The notes under the pieces are model-generated. The model was not told the origin of the DNA. It did not search any database and was given only the letters and a program-made list of their open reading frames with translations. 64,000 nt of DNA from Planctomycetota bacterium (GTDB lineage: Bacteria; Planctomycetota; Planctomycetia; Planctomycetales; Planctomycetaceae), in NCBI GenBank assembly GCA_023417655.1, contig JAEZFD010000062.1, positions 124,001 to 188,000 on the forward strand. Direction: 5' to 3'. The position numbers and the translations under genes were made by a program. Positions 18,457-27,708 of the stretch are shown here, piece after piece (the first letter of the stretch is position 1; each line of letters opens with the position of its first letter).

Positions 18457-20367
18457 TTAAAGCTTTGGAGCAGCGCGGCGGACGGCAGGCTTCTTCTTCG
18501 CGGCTTCCTGGCGACGTTCTTCATCTGCCAGCAGCAGACGGGCGACCTCCTGGTCATTCGCCCTCAATACCATTGAACCGGGGATTGGCTCGCTATAGCT
18601 CTCCCATGTCCATCCGAGCGGGTGGCTTAATTCCTTCTCGGCCAGCAGTGCCCAAGGGGTATCTGGATGCTCATCCATTACTCGAGTCAGGTAAATCTTT
18701 GCCTGTTCTGCCGCCTTCCGCATTTCCGGTCCGCTCTCAATTTTATCGGAGGGAACCAGTCGCCACATGTTGTCCTTGTCGTTGGGGAACGACTTGGGGG
18801 AAACCTTCATGTTGGCCAACATCTGGTTGTACCCAAAGTAACGCACCTGCATTGCCAGTAAGCGGCCCATAGCAAGGTCAAACGCGGCGCACCACCGGTC
18901 TTCCTTCAGGTTGCCTCGAGCCTGCTCGCCGACTTTAAGGGCTTCGAACATTCGGCGGATGGTAAACACCGCTTCAGCGGGAGCCTTCTGGGCTTCGGTC
19001 AGCTCAGTTCGAAGCACATTGTCGTTGTAAGCTCGGAAATTGAGTTGTGGATTCGGCAATGCATTGTCGTAGGTCATCTTCGCCACGGTCACAAGTGACG
19101 CCTTGGCGGGATTCTTCAGGATCTCCTGTTCCTGAGTGCGGATTGGTCGATAATCGGGGGCATAGCGTCGCATGACGGCGCGATCGAATGCATATCCCCG
19201 GCTCTCTTCGGTGATCAGGAACAGGCCACCTGTTTCTGCGGACAGTCGGGTCAGGGCATAAGGACCATAACTGGCTGACATCTGTCTCAGTTTCCAGTCA
19301 CTCCCACTGCCGACGAAGGGCAATTGAAGCCCGTCAGGAAAAGCGGACTCAGGGCCCTGATCAACCGGAAGCTGATCCGATGATCCGTCGTCATATGTGT
19401 ACTGAACATAGCCGGTCTTCTGCCCGAAGATGGCCGCATTACCGATTGTGTAAACTTTGGTCTGCGTCCGGCGCGCGAGTACGATCACCTCTTCGAGATA
19501 TTGTTCGGCATCATCGCCTCGTTCATCGGTGACAATGATGACCATTCGGTTCCACTGGCCAGCGCTGCGCTGCCAGTTCCGGTACTTTTCGAGGACCTGC
19601 TTCAGCGCTCCGAAGACCAGTTCCTTCCCTGACTCATCCGGAACAATCTTGTTGCGGACGATGTCGCTGAGCTTACCGACGTCCTGAATTGGCTCCGGAG
19701 TCAGGATGTCTGTCTTCTGTCCATAGCTGACGATCATGGAGTGCAGACCGTCCGTGTTCCCGTCATTTCCCAGCTGCTTATAGATGTTCTCAAATCGGTC
19801 GGCGATCGCAGATCGACGCTGGTTCAGTGAGAGTGAAGCATCCATCATCCAGATGACCAACGTTTTTCGCTCTTTCAGCGATTGACGGATCTCAAATGCA
19901 ACCCGGTCCATGGCTCCCTGCACATTGCCCGAGCCTCCTACGGCACTGTCCGTTCCTCCGCGAACGCTGACGACGCTGCTAATCCCTTCTTCGATTCGGG
20001 GCATCGCGCTTTCGGAGAGAGAGACGAGCTGTGGAGTGAGCATCTCTTCGACTTGCTCGCTCACCGACTGGTCTGAGCTGCCGATCGAAGTCGCGGCAGA
20101 CATCGTGGGGGGGAGACCGCCGGTCACTCCGGCACTCCCGACCTGGTCAGTAGAGACGGCGTCGGAGAGCTCCACCCGATCTTCGCTCGTAATGTCTGTG
20201 AGATCACCGACGATGGTATTCACGCTTTCCGACTGACTCATGGTTTCCATGACCACGAAATTCAGACTGGCGAGAATGGACAGATTCATCAGCAGACTCA
20301 GTCCCCAGGCGGGAAGGTCTTTCTTCAGCTTTGTGACGGCCGATTCGCTGACTACGTTCTGTGTCAT
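18457..20367 (-). CDS. membrane-anchored von Willebrand factor A protein (paralog 2)
   Basis: 636 residues with the same plan as the next gene on this strand. One membrane helix (about 22-42) is followed by a Ser/Thr/Val-rich spacer to about 155. A VWA domain has MIDAS DASLS near 175 and VTDERGDD near 275, and then comes a helical C-terminal half ending HPDTPWALLAEKE. Shared stretches with the paralog include AIFG, GPE.AFP, GPY...R...E.GG and the final HP.TPWA. The tail ends in a basic AAKKKPAVRRAAPKL. The ATG at 20367 is used, with AAAGAG about 10 bases upstream; a GTG at 20376 is an alternative. The 296 bases to the paralog show no terminator, so co-transcription is possible. Function unknown. 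Confidence 0.8.
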   Translation of the reverse strand: MTQNVVSESAVTKLKKDLPAWGLSLLMNLSILASLNFVVMETMSQSESVNTIVGDLTDITSEDRVELSDAVSTDQVGSAGVTGGLPPTMSAATSIGSSDQSVSEQVEEMLTPQLVSLSESAMPRIEEGISSVVSVRGGTDSAVGGSGNVQGAMDRVAFEIRQSLKERKTLVIWMMDASLSLNQRRSAIADRFENIYKQLGNDGNTDGLHSMIVSYGQKTDILTPEPIQDVGKLSDIVRNKIVPDESGKELVFGALKQVLEKYRNWQRSAGQWNRMVIIVTDERGDDAEQYLEEVIVLARRTQTKVYTIGNAAIFGQKTGYVQYTYDDGSSDQLPVDQGPESAFPDGLQLPFVGSGSDWKLRQMSASYGPYALTRLSAETGGLFLITEESRGYAFDRAVMRRYAPDYRPIRTQEQEILKNPAKASLVTVAKMTYDNALPNPQLNFRAYNDNVLRTELTEAQKAPAEAVFTIRRMFEALKVGEQARGNLKEDRWCAAFDLAMGRLLAMQVRYFGYNQMLANMKVSPKSFPNDKDNMWRLVPSDKIESGPEMRKAAEQAKIYLTRVMDEHPDTPWALLAEKELSHPLGWTWESYSEPIPGSMVLRANDQEVARLLLADEERRQEAAKKKPAVRRAAPKL

Positions 20368-21021
20368 CGTGCTCACGCTCTTTGGAGATTTTAGAGAGCC
20401 AGACCGCGCGGGGCGGGCTCTCTCGCCGATTCATCGCAGACTTTGAATTTGCCCAATTTGCCATTTAAGGCGTGAGCTGTCGGATTCCGACGGCTGCTGA
20501 GCGCTGGACATAGGAAGTAACCGTGGTTCTGGATTAAATCGATCCGCAGGAACTCCTGCGGGGATTGTTCGCCGGATGTTCACTGTTTCCGAGACTATAA
20601 TATCCGTCTCCAATCGACACATACAAATGGAATCGAAAACATTTTCCTTTCCGGCTTTCCGCGATCTCCTCCTCTCGATGGCCGATGAAACAGGATGAGA
20701 CGAGGTGGTACGGCCGGGCCGCGTTTCTCCCCTCTCAGTTCGTTCCGTGAAACAGCCGGTGAAATCAACGGATCAATTGGCGAACAGGGAAGTCTGGGAG
20801 GGGGCGCTGAAGAAAGACCGCAGGAACTCACGAAACCTTCGTGGCTTCCTGCCTGGAATTCCGGTCAGAGGGCTGGAAAATTGGGATTCGACGGTTCAAA
20901 TTTGTCACTCGGCGTTGAATCCGATCCCAAAATTGTTACATTGACGAACTTCAAACGATTCAGAAAATTTCGTGCGAGAGAGGCTGAGGTTGTCTCAGTC
21001 AGGCGAGGGAGCCTTTTAGAG
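20368..21021. other. divergent intergenic region and rpsO leader, no gene seen
   Basis: 654 bases between a VWA gene (minus) and rpsO (plus). A TATAAT-like hexamer lies at 20596-20601, but no good -35 partner stands at the right distance on either strand. TTGACG at 20941 has only a weak -10 candidate 17 bases on. The frame of rpsO happens to be open back to 20695, but the residues do not look coding. Confidence 0.45.
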
Positions 21022-21291
21022 ATGTCGGTTACAAAAGAACGTAAAACTCAGCTCATTAACGACTTTCGTCGATCTTCGGAAGACACGGGCTCGCCTTCTG
21101 TGCAGATTGCCGTGTTGACCGAACGCATTAATGCGTTGACGGAGCATCTCCGCGGTCATAATCGCGATCATGCCGGTCGTCGTGGGCTGCTTATGATGGT
21201 AAGTCGTCGTCGTCGCCTTCTGGATTATGTGAAGAGTGAAGATGCGGCCCAGTACGTCGATTTGATCGGTCGTCTGGGAATTCGTAAGTAG
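21022..21291 (+). CDS. rpsO: 30S ribosomal protein S15
   Basis: 89 residues, exactly the family length. S15 binds 16S rRNA early in assembly of the small subunit platform. The sequence shows the family pattern: [19 protein letters not shown] near 20-40, [19 protein letters not shown] near 43-61, then [11 protein letters not shown] and a C-terminal LIGRLGIRK. The start at 21022 gives the canonical N-terminus MSVTKERK, although the preceding ribosome-binding site is weak. A terminator follows, and pnp lies 676 bases downstream, the order found in many bacteria. Confidence 0.97.
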   Translation: MSVTKERKTQLINDFRRSSEDTGSPSVQIAVLTERINALTEHLRGHNRDHAGRRGLLMMVSRRRRLLDYVKSEDAAQYVDLIGRLGIRK

Positions 21292-21967
21292 TACGGCAGG
21301 CATCGCCTTCCTCTGAAGGCATAGCTGCTGTGATGCACTGTGTCTGAGTGGAAGATCTGAATTGATGGCCCTGTCGTCCTCTTGAGGATGAGCAGGGCCT
21401 GTCTGTTTTAGGGCTCTGTCTGTCTCAGGGCTCTGGCGCTTTCTTCCGTTGAGTCTTCAGGGAGGAAGCTTGTTGGCCCCATTGGGCTGTCCTTAGTTTT
21501 GCTTCTTGTCTCTTGCTTTGATTCGCAGGGTAAATTGCTCGCGATTGCAAGTGGTGGGGAGTTGTAAATCTTTTGTGGCAGATCGCTTGGGGCAATCGTT
21601 TGGTGCAGGCTCAGTGTGAGTCGATGGCTGCTCGCGGGAGCAGTCGCTGGTTTCTCCCGAGGAACGGACTCGCTCTGTGCAGCAGATCTGGCGGCGTGGG
21701 CAGACGCATGCTTTCTGTCGCCGAGTCGTCTCTAGGATCGCGACTCGGCAGGAGAGACAGGGCCGTCGGAAAGAGTTTGTGATTTGTGTTCGCGGAAAAG
21801 AGTTTCCGGAACTGTCTTTGTCAGTGGCCTCAATCCTTCGTTTTCTTAGTAGTAGTCGATCACTCCTCGCTCTCGGGGCGAAATCATGGCTGGACCGGTC
21901 TCTGCCGGAATGGCATGGCACGCAGTCGTCGCGGTTTAGAGGGGCCTATCATTAGCAGGAATCATCA
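21292..21967. other. rpsO-pnp intergenic region with terminator and structured pnp leader
   Basis: 676 bases without a convincing gene. It holds the rpsO terminator (21367-21410) and then several hairpins in the pnp leader. CTGCTC and GAGCAG pair at 21628-21643, and GCCGAGTCG and CGACTCGGC pair at 21720-21749. I looked for the marks of RNase P RNA, tmRNA and SRP RNA and did not see them. Confidence 0.5.
21367..21410 (+). terminator. intrinsic terminator after rpsO
   Basis: GGCCCTG and CAGGGCC form the outer stem and TCCTC with GAGGA an inner one. TGTCTGTTTT follows. It lies about 75 bases after the rpsO stop. Confidence 0.65.
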
Positions 21968-24109
21968 GTGAAAATTCAGGTAACTCGAGAATTTGCCGGT
22001 CGCACGCTCTCATTGACGACCGGACAGATTGCCAAGCAGGCCAGCGGTGCAGTCATCTTGCAGTATGGCGAGACCTCCGTTTTTGTGGCGGCTCAGACCG
22101 GCCCCGCCCGTCCTGGCCAGGACTTCTTTCCTTTGACATGCGATTACCGGGAACGGTTCGCTGCTGCCGGGAAGTTCCCCGGCGGGTTCTTGAAGCGGGA
22201 ATCACGTCCCTCGACCCGTGAGATTCTGACCTCCCGTCTGACAGATCGCCCGATTCGTCCGCTGTTCCCGGAAGGTTACATCGACGAACTGCAGATTCAG
22301 GCGAACGTCCTCTCGTATGACGGTGAGAACGATCCAGACGTCCTCTCCATCAATGCTTCCAGCGCGTCGCTGTGCATCGCTCCGGTTCCTTTCCAAGGGC
22401 CTATCGGAGCTGTTCGCGTCGGTCTCATCGACGGCGAATTCGTGCTGATGCCGACCGTTGAACAGACCAAGGCCAGCTCGCTAGACCTGATCGTCGCTGG
22501 AAGCCGTGAATCGATCCTGATGATCGAAGGCTTCGGAGATCAGATTCCTGAAGAGCAGATGATTGACGCCCTGATGTTCGGACATCGGGCGATCGTCGAG
22601 CTGTGCGATCTGCAGGAAGAACTGCGGAAGAAGGCCGGCATTGCTCCGTTCAAGTGGACCGCTCCGCCAGTCAACCCGTTCCTGGAGATTGTCCGGTCAG
22701 AAGCCGCTTCGAAGATTCGGGCCGCACGCCAGAATGTGAAGAAGTCAGAACGTTCGGCCGCGACGTCTGCCGTGCGTGAGGAGCTGATCAACAAGTACTT
22801 CCCTGGTGGAGTCGAGGCACATCCAGATGGACGGACCAAGCATCAGCTGAAGGAAGCCTTCCACGCCATCGACAATCAGGTCTGCCGTGAGCTGACTCTG
22901 GCTGGACAGCGCCTGGATGGACGAGGCATCAGCGACCTGCGTCAAATCGAGTGTCTGGTTGACGTGATTCCTCGCGTTCACGGTTCGGCTCTGTTCACCC
23001 GCGGCGAAACTCAGTCGCTGGCCACCGTCGTTCTCGGAAGTGTCCGTGACGCCCAGAAAGTCGACAATCTGATCGACGAATCTGCGGAAAACTTCTATCT
23101 GCACTACAACTTCCCGTCCTACTCGGTCGGTGAAGTTCGCCCGATTCGTGGACCGGGTCGCCGTGAGATCGGTCACGGTGCACTGGCTCAGCGATCTGTT
23201 GAACGCGTGATGCCGAAGGCAGAAGACTTCCCATACACTGTTCGCGTTATCTCGGATATCACCGAGTCGAACGGCAGCAGCTCAATGGCCTCTGTCTGTA
23301 GTGCAACACTCTCGCTGATGTCAGCTGGGGTTCCCATCACCCAGCCAGTTGCCGGGATCTCGATCGGTCTGGTGAAGGAAGGGAACAAGTTTGTCACCCT
23401 GACTGACATCATGGGCGACGAAGATCACTTCGGCGATATGGATTTCAAGGTGGCTGGCTCACAGCGCGGGATCACCGGGATTCAGCTCGACCTGAAGAAT
23501 GACGGGATCAACGAAGAGATCATCCGCGAGACGCTCGAGAAGGCTCGGACTGCCCGACGTGAGTTGCTCCGCCTGATGCTGACGACGATTCGCCGTCCTC
23601 GTCCCGAGCTGCCGGAAACCGCTCCACGGATCGTTTCGATCAAGATCGATCCTGAGAAAATCGGTCTGGTCATCGGCCCTTCAGGAAAGATGATCCGCGC
23701 GATTCAGGAAGAGTCCGGTTCACAGATCGACATCACCGACGACGGAACCGTTGTCATTGCCGGTCCGAACAAGGAATCCTGCTCGGTCGCTCTGTCCCGC
23801 ATCGAAGCTCTGACCGAAGAAATCAAGGTCGGACGCGTCTACACCGGGAAAGTAAACTCCATCAAGGACTTCGGTGCCTTCGTGGAAATCGCTCCAGGAA
23901 AAGACGGTCTGCTGCACATCAGCGAACTGTCTGACGGCTACGTCAAATCGGTCTCTGACGTCGTGAAGGTTGGCGACCTGATCGAAGTGAAGGTCATCGC
24001 TGTTGACGATCAGAACCGCGTGAAGCTCTCCCGCAAGGCTCTCCTTGCTGAGAAGGCACCTGCCGAAGACGTTGTCGACGAAGATGAAGACGATGATCTG
24101 GACGAGTAA
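21968..24109 (+). CDS. pnp: polyribonucleotide nucleotidyltransferase (PNPase)
   Basis: 713 residues, the family length. PNPase degrades RNA 3' to 5' by phosphorolysis and works in the RNA degradosome. The order is RNase PH-like domain 1 (about 5-215; FAAAGKFPGGFLKRE, SRLTDRPIRPLFP), a helical linker, RNase PH-like domain 2 (about 310-535; TRGETQSLATV, NFPSYSVGEVRPIRGPGRRE, ISDITESNGSSSMA, MGDEDHFGDMDFKVAG with the catalytic Asp residues), a KH domain (about 555-615; GLVIGPSGKMIR) and an S1 domain (about 620-690; VGRVYTGKVNSIKDFGAFVE). It ends in an acidic tail. The GTG start has AGGA 9 bases upstream. Confidence 0.97.
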   Translation: MKIQVTREFAGRTLSLTTGQIAKQASGAVILQYGETSVFVAAQTGPARPGQDFFPLTCDYRERFAAAGKFPGGFLKRESRPSTREILTSRLTDRPIRPLFPEGYIDELQIQANVLSYDGENDPDVLSINASSASLCIAPVPFQGPIGAVRVGLIDGEFVLMPTVEQTKASSLDLIVAGSRESILMIEGFGDQIPEEQMIDALMFGHRAIVELCDLQEELRKKAGIAPFKWTAPPVNPFLEIVRSEAASKIRAARQNVKKSERSAATSAVREELINKYFPGGVEAHPDGRTKHQLKEAFHAIDNQVCRELTLAGQRLDGRGISDLRQIECLVDVIPRVHGSALFTRGETQSLATVVLGSVRDAQKVDNLIDESAENFYLHYNFPSYSVGEVRPIRGPGRREIGHGALAQRSVERVMPKAEDFPYTVRVISDITESNGSSSMASVCSATLSLMSAGVPITQPVAGISIGLVKEGNKFVTLTDIMGDEDHFGDMDFKVAGSQRGITGIQLDLKNDGINEEIIRETLEKARTARRELLRLMLTTIRRPRPELPETAPRIVSIKIDPEKIGLVIGPSGKMIRAIQEESGSQIDITDDGTVVIAGPNKESCSVALSRIEALTEEIKVGRVYTGKVNSIKDFGAFVEIAPGKDGLLHISELSDGYVKSVSDVVKVGDLIEVKVIAVDDQNRVKLSRKALLAEKAPAEDVVDEDEDDDLDE

Positions 24110-24161
24110 TTAGAAGGTTTAAGAGCCCTCAAGGTTCGACCTGCTGATTGATGAATGATCT

Positions 24162-24199
24162 CTGCCACGGCACCTGAAAAGTGCCGTGGCAGTTTTGTT
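24162..24199 (+). terminator. intrinsic terminator after pnp
   Basis: CTGCCACGGCAC and GTGCCGTGGCAG form a perfect 12-bp stem with a CTGAAAA loop, followed by TTTTGTTCT. It lies about 55 bases after the pnp stop and before the aroB start, so aroB has its own promoter or depends on readthrough. Confidence 0.85.
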
Positions 24200-24253
24200 C
24201 TGTCGTCGAGAATTCGGCGTTCCGCTACACTGAAGGAAAGAGGAGATATCGAC

Positions 24254-25399
24254 GTGCCCGTTGTTTCTGAAAGCGGTTCCGGCCGAATTGTTCGCGTTCA
24301 ATTGGGGGAGCGGAGCTATGACATTGTGGTCGGTTCCGGGAGTCTCGGGACAACAGGAAGCCTGATCACCGACTGGATGCGAAAACGCTTTCCAGGGACT
24401 CAGCCCGGCACTGTCTTCGTCATGGCGGACGAGAACGTTCTGCGTCACGCAGAAGTTGTTGAGCAGAGTCTGCATCAGTCAGGTTGGCGCACGGAGCGGT
24501 TCATTGTTCCGTCAGGGGAGTCTTCGAAGCGACTCGAGATCATCTCGCAGGCCTGGGATCGACTGGTCGAAATGAAAGCAGACCGGCAGACGGTTGTCGT
24601 TGCAGTCGGCGGGGGTGTTGTCGGTGATTCCGCTGGATTTGTCGCGGCAACATTCGGGCGGGGAGTTCCATTCGTTCAGGTCCCGACAACATTGCTCGCT
24701 GATGTCGACAGTTCCGTCGGCGGCAAGGTCGGTATCAATCATCCACAGGCGAAAAACCTGATCGGAGCGTTTCATCAGCCCCTCGGTGTCGTCATCGATC
24801 CGCGCGTTCTCGAAACGCTGCCTGATCGTGAATATCTCGCCGGTCTCGCCGAAGTCGTGAAGTACGGCGTGATTCTGGATGAGGCATTCTTCGAATATCT
24901 GGAGCGGAATGTTACGGAGTTGCTCACCAGAGATCCGCAGGCGGTCGCCTATGCCATTAGCCGCAGCTGTGAACTGAAGGCTCAGGTTGTCGAAGAAGAT
25001 GAGTTCGAACGGACAGGGCTGCGAGCCGTCCTGAATTACGGACACACTTACGCTCACGCGTTCGAGGCACTGACCGGATATGGCGAATTGCTTCATGGCG
25101 AGGCAGTGTCCATCGGGATGGTCTATGCCTCGTGGTTGTCGGAATTGTCCGGACGGACAGACAGGGCATTCACGGCTCGTCAGACGGCATTGCTGGAAGC
25201 ACTTCGCCTGCCGATCAATGTCCGGAATCCAAAGCAATTCCGCGGTGAGGACGTGATTCACCGGATGCAGCTGGATAAGAAAACACTGGGCGGGAAGTTG
25301 CGATTCGTTCTGCCAACAAAGCTGGGACACGTTGCACTCGTGAATGATGTGCCTGTCGATCTCGTTTGGAAAACCCTGCGACAGGGCGGCATCGAGTGA
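24254..25399 (+). CDS. aroB: 3-dehydroquinate synthase
   Basis: 381 residues. AroB converts DAHP to 3-dehydroquinate, the second step of the shikimate pathway, using NAD and a divalent metal. Visible marks are PSGESSKRLE (about 83-92), the NAD site VAVGGGVVGDSAGF (about 118-131), VPTTLLADVDSSVGGKVGIN (substrate and NAD binding), the metal ligand region GLAEVVKYG (about 197-205) and the metal-binding histidines in LNYGHTYAHAFE and LLHGEAVSIGM. The GTG at 24254 is chosen because AGGAG lies about 8 bases upstream. Starting earlier would place the start inside the pnp terminator. The next gene overlaps its stop codon. Confidence 0.95.
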   Translation: MPVVSESGSGRIVRVQLGERSYDIVVGSGSLGTTGSLITDWMRKRFPGTQPGTVFVMADENVLRHAEVVEQSLHQSGWRTERFIVPSGESSKRLEIISQAWDRLVEMKADRQTVVVAVGGGVVGDSAGFVAATFGRGVPFVQVPTTLLADVDSSVGGKVGINHPQAKNLIGAFHQPLGVVIDPRVLETLPDREYLAGLAEVVKYGVILDEAFFEYLERNVTELLTRDPQAVAYAISRSCELKAQVVEEDEFERTGLRAVLNYGHTYAHAFEALTGYGELLHGEAVSIGMVYASWLSELSGRTDRAFTARQTALLEALRLPINVRNPKQFRGEDVIHRMQLDKKTLGGKLRFVLPTKLGHVALVNDVPVDLVWKTLRQGGIE

Positions 25400-27072
25400 C
25401 CGAACCGATGAACTGCAATATCGCCAGTCGGCTTACGGAGATGGCCCAGCTTGCTCCGCACCGGCCTGCGCTGATTGAGCCGGAACGGGCGACCCGAGTT
25501 GGTCGTCGTCGAGAACGGGTTCTCTCATTCGCGGAGCTCGACCAGCAGTCGAACCGGCTGGCGGCGGGCTTGCAGCGGATGGGCGTGACTCCGGGTATGA
25601 AGCTGGTTCTGTTCGTCCCGTTCAGTCAGGAGTTCGTCTCGCTGACGTTCGCGATTTATAAGGCCGGGGCAACGGTGATTCTCATCGACCCTGGGATGGG
25701 GCGGACGAACATCTTTCAATGTCTGAACGAAGTTCGTCCTGACGGGTTTATTGCCGTTCCAATCGTGCATGCGGTGCGCTGGTTCTCGGGAACAATTGTC
25801 CGCCGGGCGGCATTTAATGTCTCGGTTGGCCCTTGGCTCCCCGGTGTGAAAGCGACCTTCCGTCAGCTTGACCGGACGACGTCACATGAGTTCCGGCCTG
25901 CGCAAACGCAGGCAACGGACTCGGCCGCGATCATCTTCACCAGTGGCAGCACGGGGCCTCCGAAGGGTGTTCACTATGAGCATGGGATGTTCGATGCTCA
26001 GGTCGAGCTCATCCGAGAGCGTTATCAGATCGCACCGGGAGAGGTCGATCTGCCGGGGTTTCCGCTGTTCGGTCTCTTCAACGCGGCGATGGGGGTGACG
26101 ACTGTCATTCCGGATATGGACCCGACCCGACCGGCGCAAGTCGATCCGGTAAAGATGATTTCGGCGATCCAGAAGTATGAAGTGACGCAGGCGTTCGGAT
26201 CACCTGCATTCTGGAATCGGGTGGGACGCTATTGCGACGAGAATAAAGTTCAACTGCCTCAACTGAAACGGGCACTCTCGGCAGGCGGACCTGTTCCCGG
26301 CCACGTGTTAGAGCGGATGAATCGCGTTCTCAGCCGACCAGGAGCGGATCTGTATACGCCCTATGGTGCAACCGAGAGCTTGCCGATCAGTTCGATTGGT
26401 GCCTCGGAAGTGCTCAGCAGTACCGCCCCACTGACCAAGAATGGAGCCGGCACCTGCGTGGGGAATCTGTTTTCGGGGATGTCGGTGAAGATCATCCCGA
26501 TCACGGAAGGTCCTCTCGCCTCGCTCGATGACGTTGCTGAACTCGCACCGGGTGAAGTGGGAGAAATCATCGTCAGTGGTCCATCGGTGACGCGGGAATA
26601 CTATCTGCGACCGGACGCGACCCGTCTTGCCAAAATTCCGGACGGCGATCGTTTCTGGCATCGCGTCGGGGACGTTGGTTATTTCGACGAACAAGGGCGG
26701 TTGTGGTTCTGCGGGCGGAAAGCTCACATCGTGCAGACGCAGGAAGTGCGAATGTTCTCGGTCTGCTGCGAGGCTATCTTCAACGAGCATCCGACGATTT
26801 ATCGTTCGGCACTCGTCGGAATTGGAACTGCCGGATCGCAGAAGCCGGTCATTGTGGTCGAGCCGGAGCAGGGAGAGTATCCGGCGACGCAGGAAGAAGA
26901 ACGCAAGCTGATCGGGGAGCTGCTCGCACTGGGGCAGGCTCACCCGAAGACCCAGTCGATCAGCGAGATTCTATTGCACCCCGCGTTACCTGTTGACACA
27001 CGGCACAACGTCAAAATCAATCGCGAGGCATTGGCCGTCTGGGCTGCGGGGCAGCTAAAGAATCGAAGTTGA
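25396..27072 (+). CDS. OleC-like fatty acyl-AMP ligase (ANL superfamily)
   Basis: 558 residues of the adenylate-forming (ANL) superfamily. Motifs are the ATP loop FTSGSTGPPKG near 180, YGATES near 325, the GEIIVSGPSVTREYY strand, VGDVGYFDEQGRLWFCGR near 430 (the Asp and Arg contact ATP) and a catalytic Lys in HNVKINRE near 547. Segments such as VLIDPGMGR, LNEVRPDGFIA, and GEVDLPGFPLFGLFN with MGVTTVIPDMD resemble OleC, the olefin beta-lactone synthetase, more than ordinary acyl-CoA ligases. That assignment comes from recollection of the family, not a search. No oleA, oleB or oleD is in the window. The GTG at 25396 overlaps the aroB stop (GTGA) and has AGGGCGG upstream, so the two genes are translationally coupled. 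An ATG at 25408 lacks a ribosome-binding site. Confidence 0.8.
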   Translation: MTEPMNCNIASRLTEMAQLAPHRPALIEPERATRVGRRRERVLSFAELDQQSNRLAAGLQRMGVTPGMKLVLFVPFSQEFVSLTFAIYKAGATVILIDPGMGRTNIFQCLNEVRPDGFIAVPIVHAVRWFSGTIVRRAAFNVSVGPWLPGVKATFRQLDRTTSHEFRPAQTQATDSAAIIFTSGSTGPPKGVHYEHGMFDAQVELIRERYQIAPGEVDLPGFPLFGLFNAAMGVTTVIPDMDPTRPAQVDPVKMISAIQKYEVTQAFGSPAFWNRVGRYCDENKVQLPQLKRALSAGGPVPGHVLERMNRVLSRPGADLYTPYGATESLPISSIGASEVLSSTAPLTKNGAGTCVGNLFSGMSVKIIPITEGPLASLDDVAELAPGEVGEIIVSGPSVTREYYLRPDATRLAKIPDGDRFWHRVGDVGYFDEQGRLWFCGRKAHIVQTQEVRMFSVCCEAIFNEHPTIYRSALVGIGTAGSQKPVIVVEPEQGEYPATQEEERKLIGELLALGQAHPKTQSISEILLHPALPVDTRHNVKINREALAVWAAGQLKNRS

Positions 27073-27103
27073 ACTTCAGCTAATCTCGCGGGCCACTCTA
27101 GGT

Positions 27104-27598
27104 TTACTCCGTGGCGTCATAGTGCGGTTCGAGTCCCCAGATTCGTAACATCTCTCGTTCTCGCTGACGCATGCGCCGTTGCTCATCATCTGTCAGGTCG
27201 TCGTACCCGCAGAGATGCAACAGGCCATGAACGAGGTAGAGGGCGAGCTCATGCGCGGGTTCCCAGCCATGTTCCCGAGCAAGGCGGAGTGCTGTTTCCG
27301 CGCTGATGACCAACTCTCCATCAAGAACCAGGCTTTGACCACGGGGGCCGTTCTTGAGGTCGGAGAGATTCCGTTCGGATTCGTCGGCTGAGTAGACGAA
27401 GCTGATCACGTCCGTCGGGTAATCGTGCTGCAGATGCTCACGATTGACTTCATGAATCGTCGGATCGTCCACGATCGCAACGACGAGCTCCGCGGCACTC
27501 ACTTGTTCTTGTTTCAGCGTCTCTTTCGAGATTGCGATGAACCAGTCTTCGTCAAACGACAGCAGAGATTGTTCATTGACGAGTTCGACATTCCACAT
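27104..27598 (-). CDS. ybeY: endoribonuclease YbeY, rRNA maturation
   Basis: 164 residues. YbeY is a zinc-dependent RNase needed for 16S rRNA 3'-end processing and ribosome quality control. The family motif is at 124-134, HGLLHLCGYDD. His124 and His128 are in place, but the third ligand, normally His, is Asp134. Upstream, PTDVISFVYSA (61-71) and GELVISAETA (94-103) match the family. It is last in the phoH-pgpH-ybeY order, about 110 bases after the pgpH reading frame ends on this strand is passed, all three being on the minus strand. Confidence 0.92.
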   Translation of the reverse strand: MWNVELVNEQSLLSFDEDWFIAISKETLKQEQVSAAELVVAIVDDPTIHEVNREHLQHDYPTDVISFVYSADESERNLSDLKNGPRGQSLVLDGELVISAETALRLAREHGWEPAHELALYLVHGLLHLCGYDDLTDDEQRRMRQREREMLRIWGLEPHYDATE

Positions 27599-27708
27599 GA
27601 CAGCGGGTTTCTGATGAAGTGCTTAGGGCCAAATGAGCAAGGCCGGGAGCGTCCTGACCTTTGAGGCAAGGGGACGCAGGAAAGACCGGGCGGGGAGCCG
27701 CCTGACGG

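Noticed and set aside
20695..21021. In-frame 109-residue extension of S15
   Set aside because: S15 is 89 residues almost everywhere and the extension is low in coding character. The frame is open by chance.
21493..21921. 142-residue minus-strand open frame between rpsO and pnp
   Set aside because: Ser/Arg/Cys-rich, no start signal, no domain, and overlapping hairpins of the pnp leader.
24512..25330. 272-residue minus-strand open frame
   Set aside because: Antisense to aroB, which carries all family motifs.
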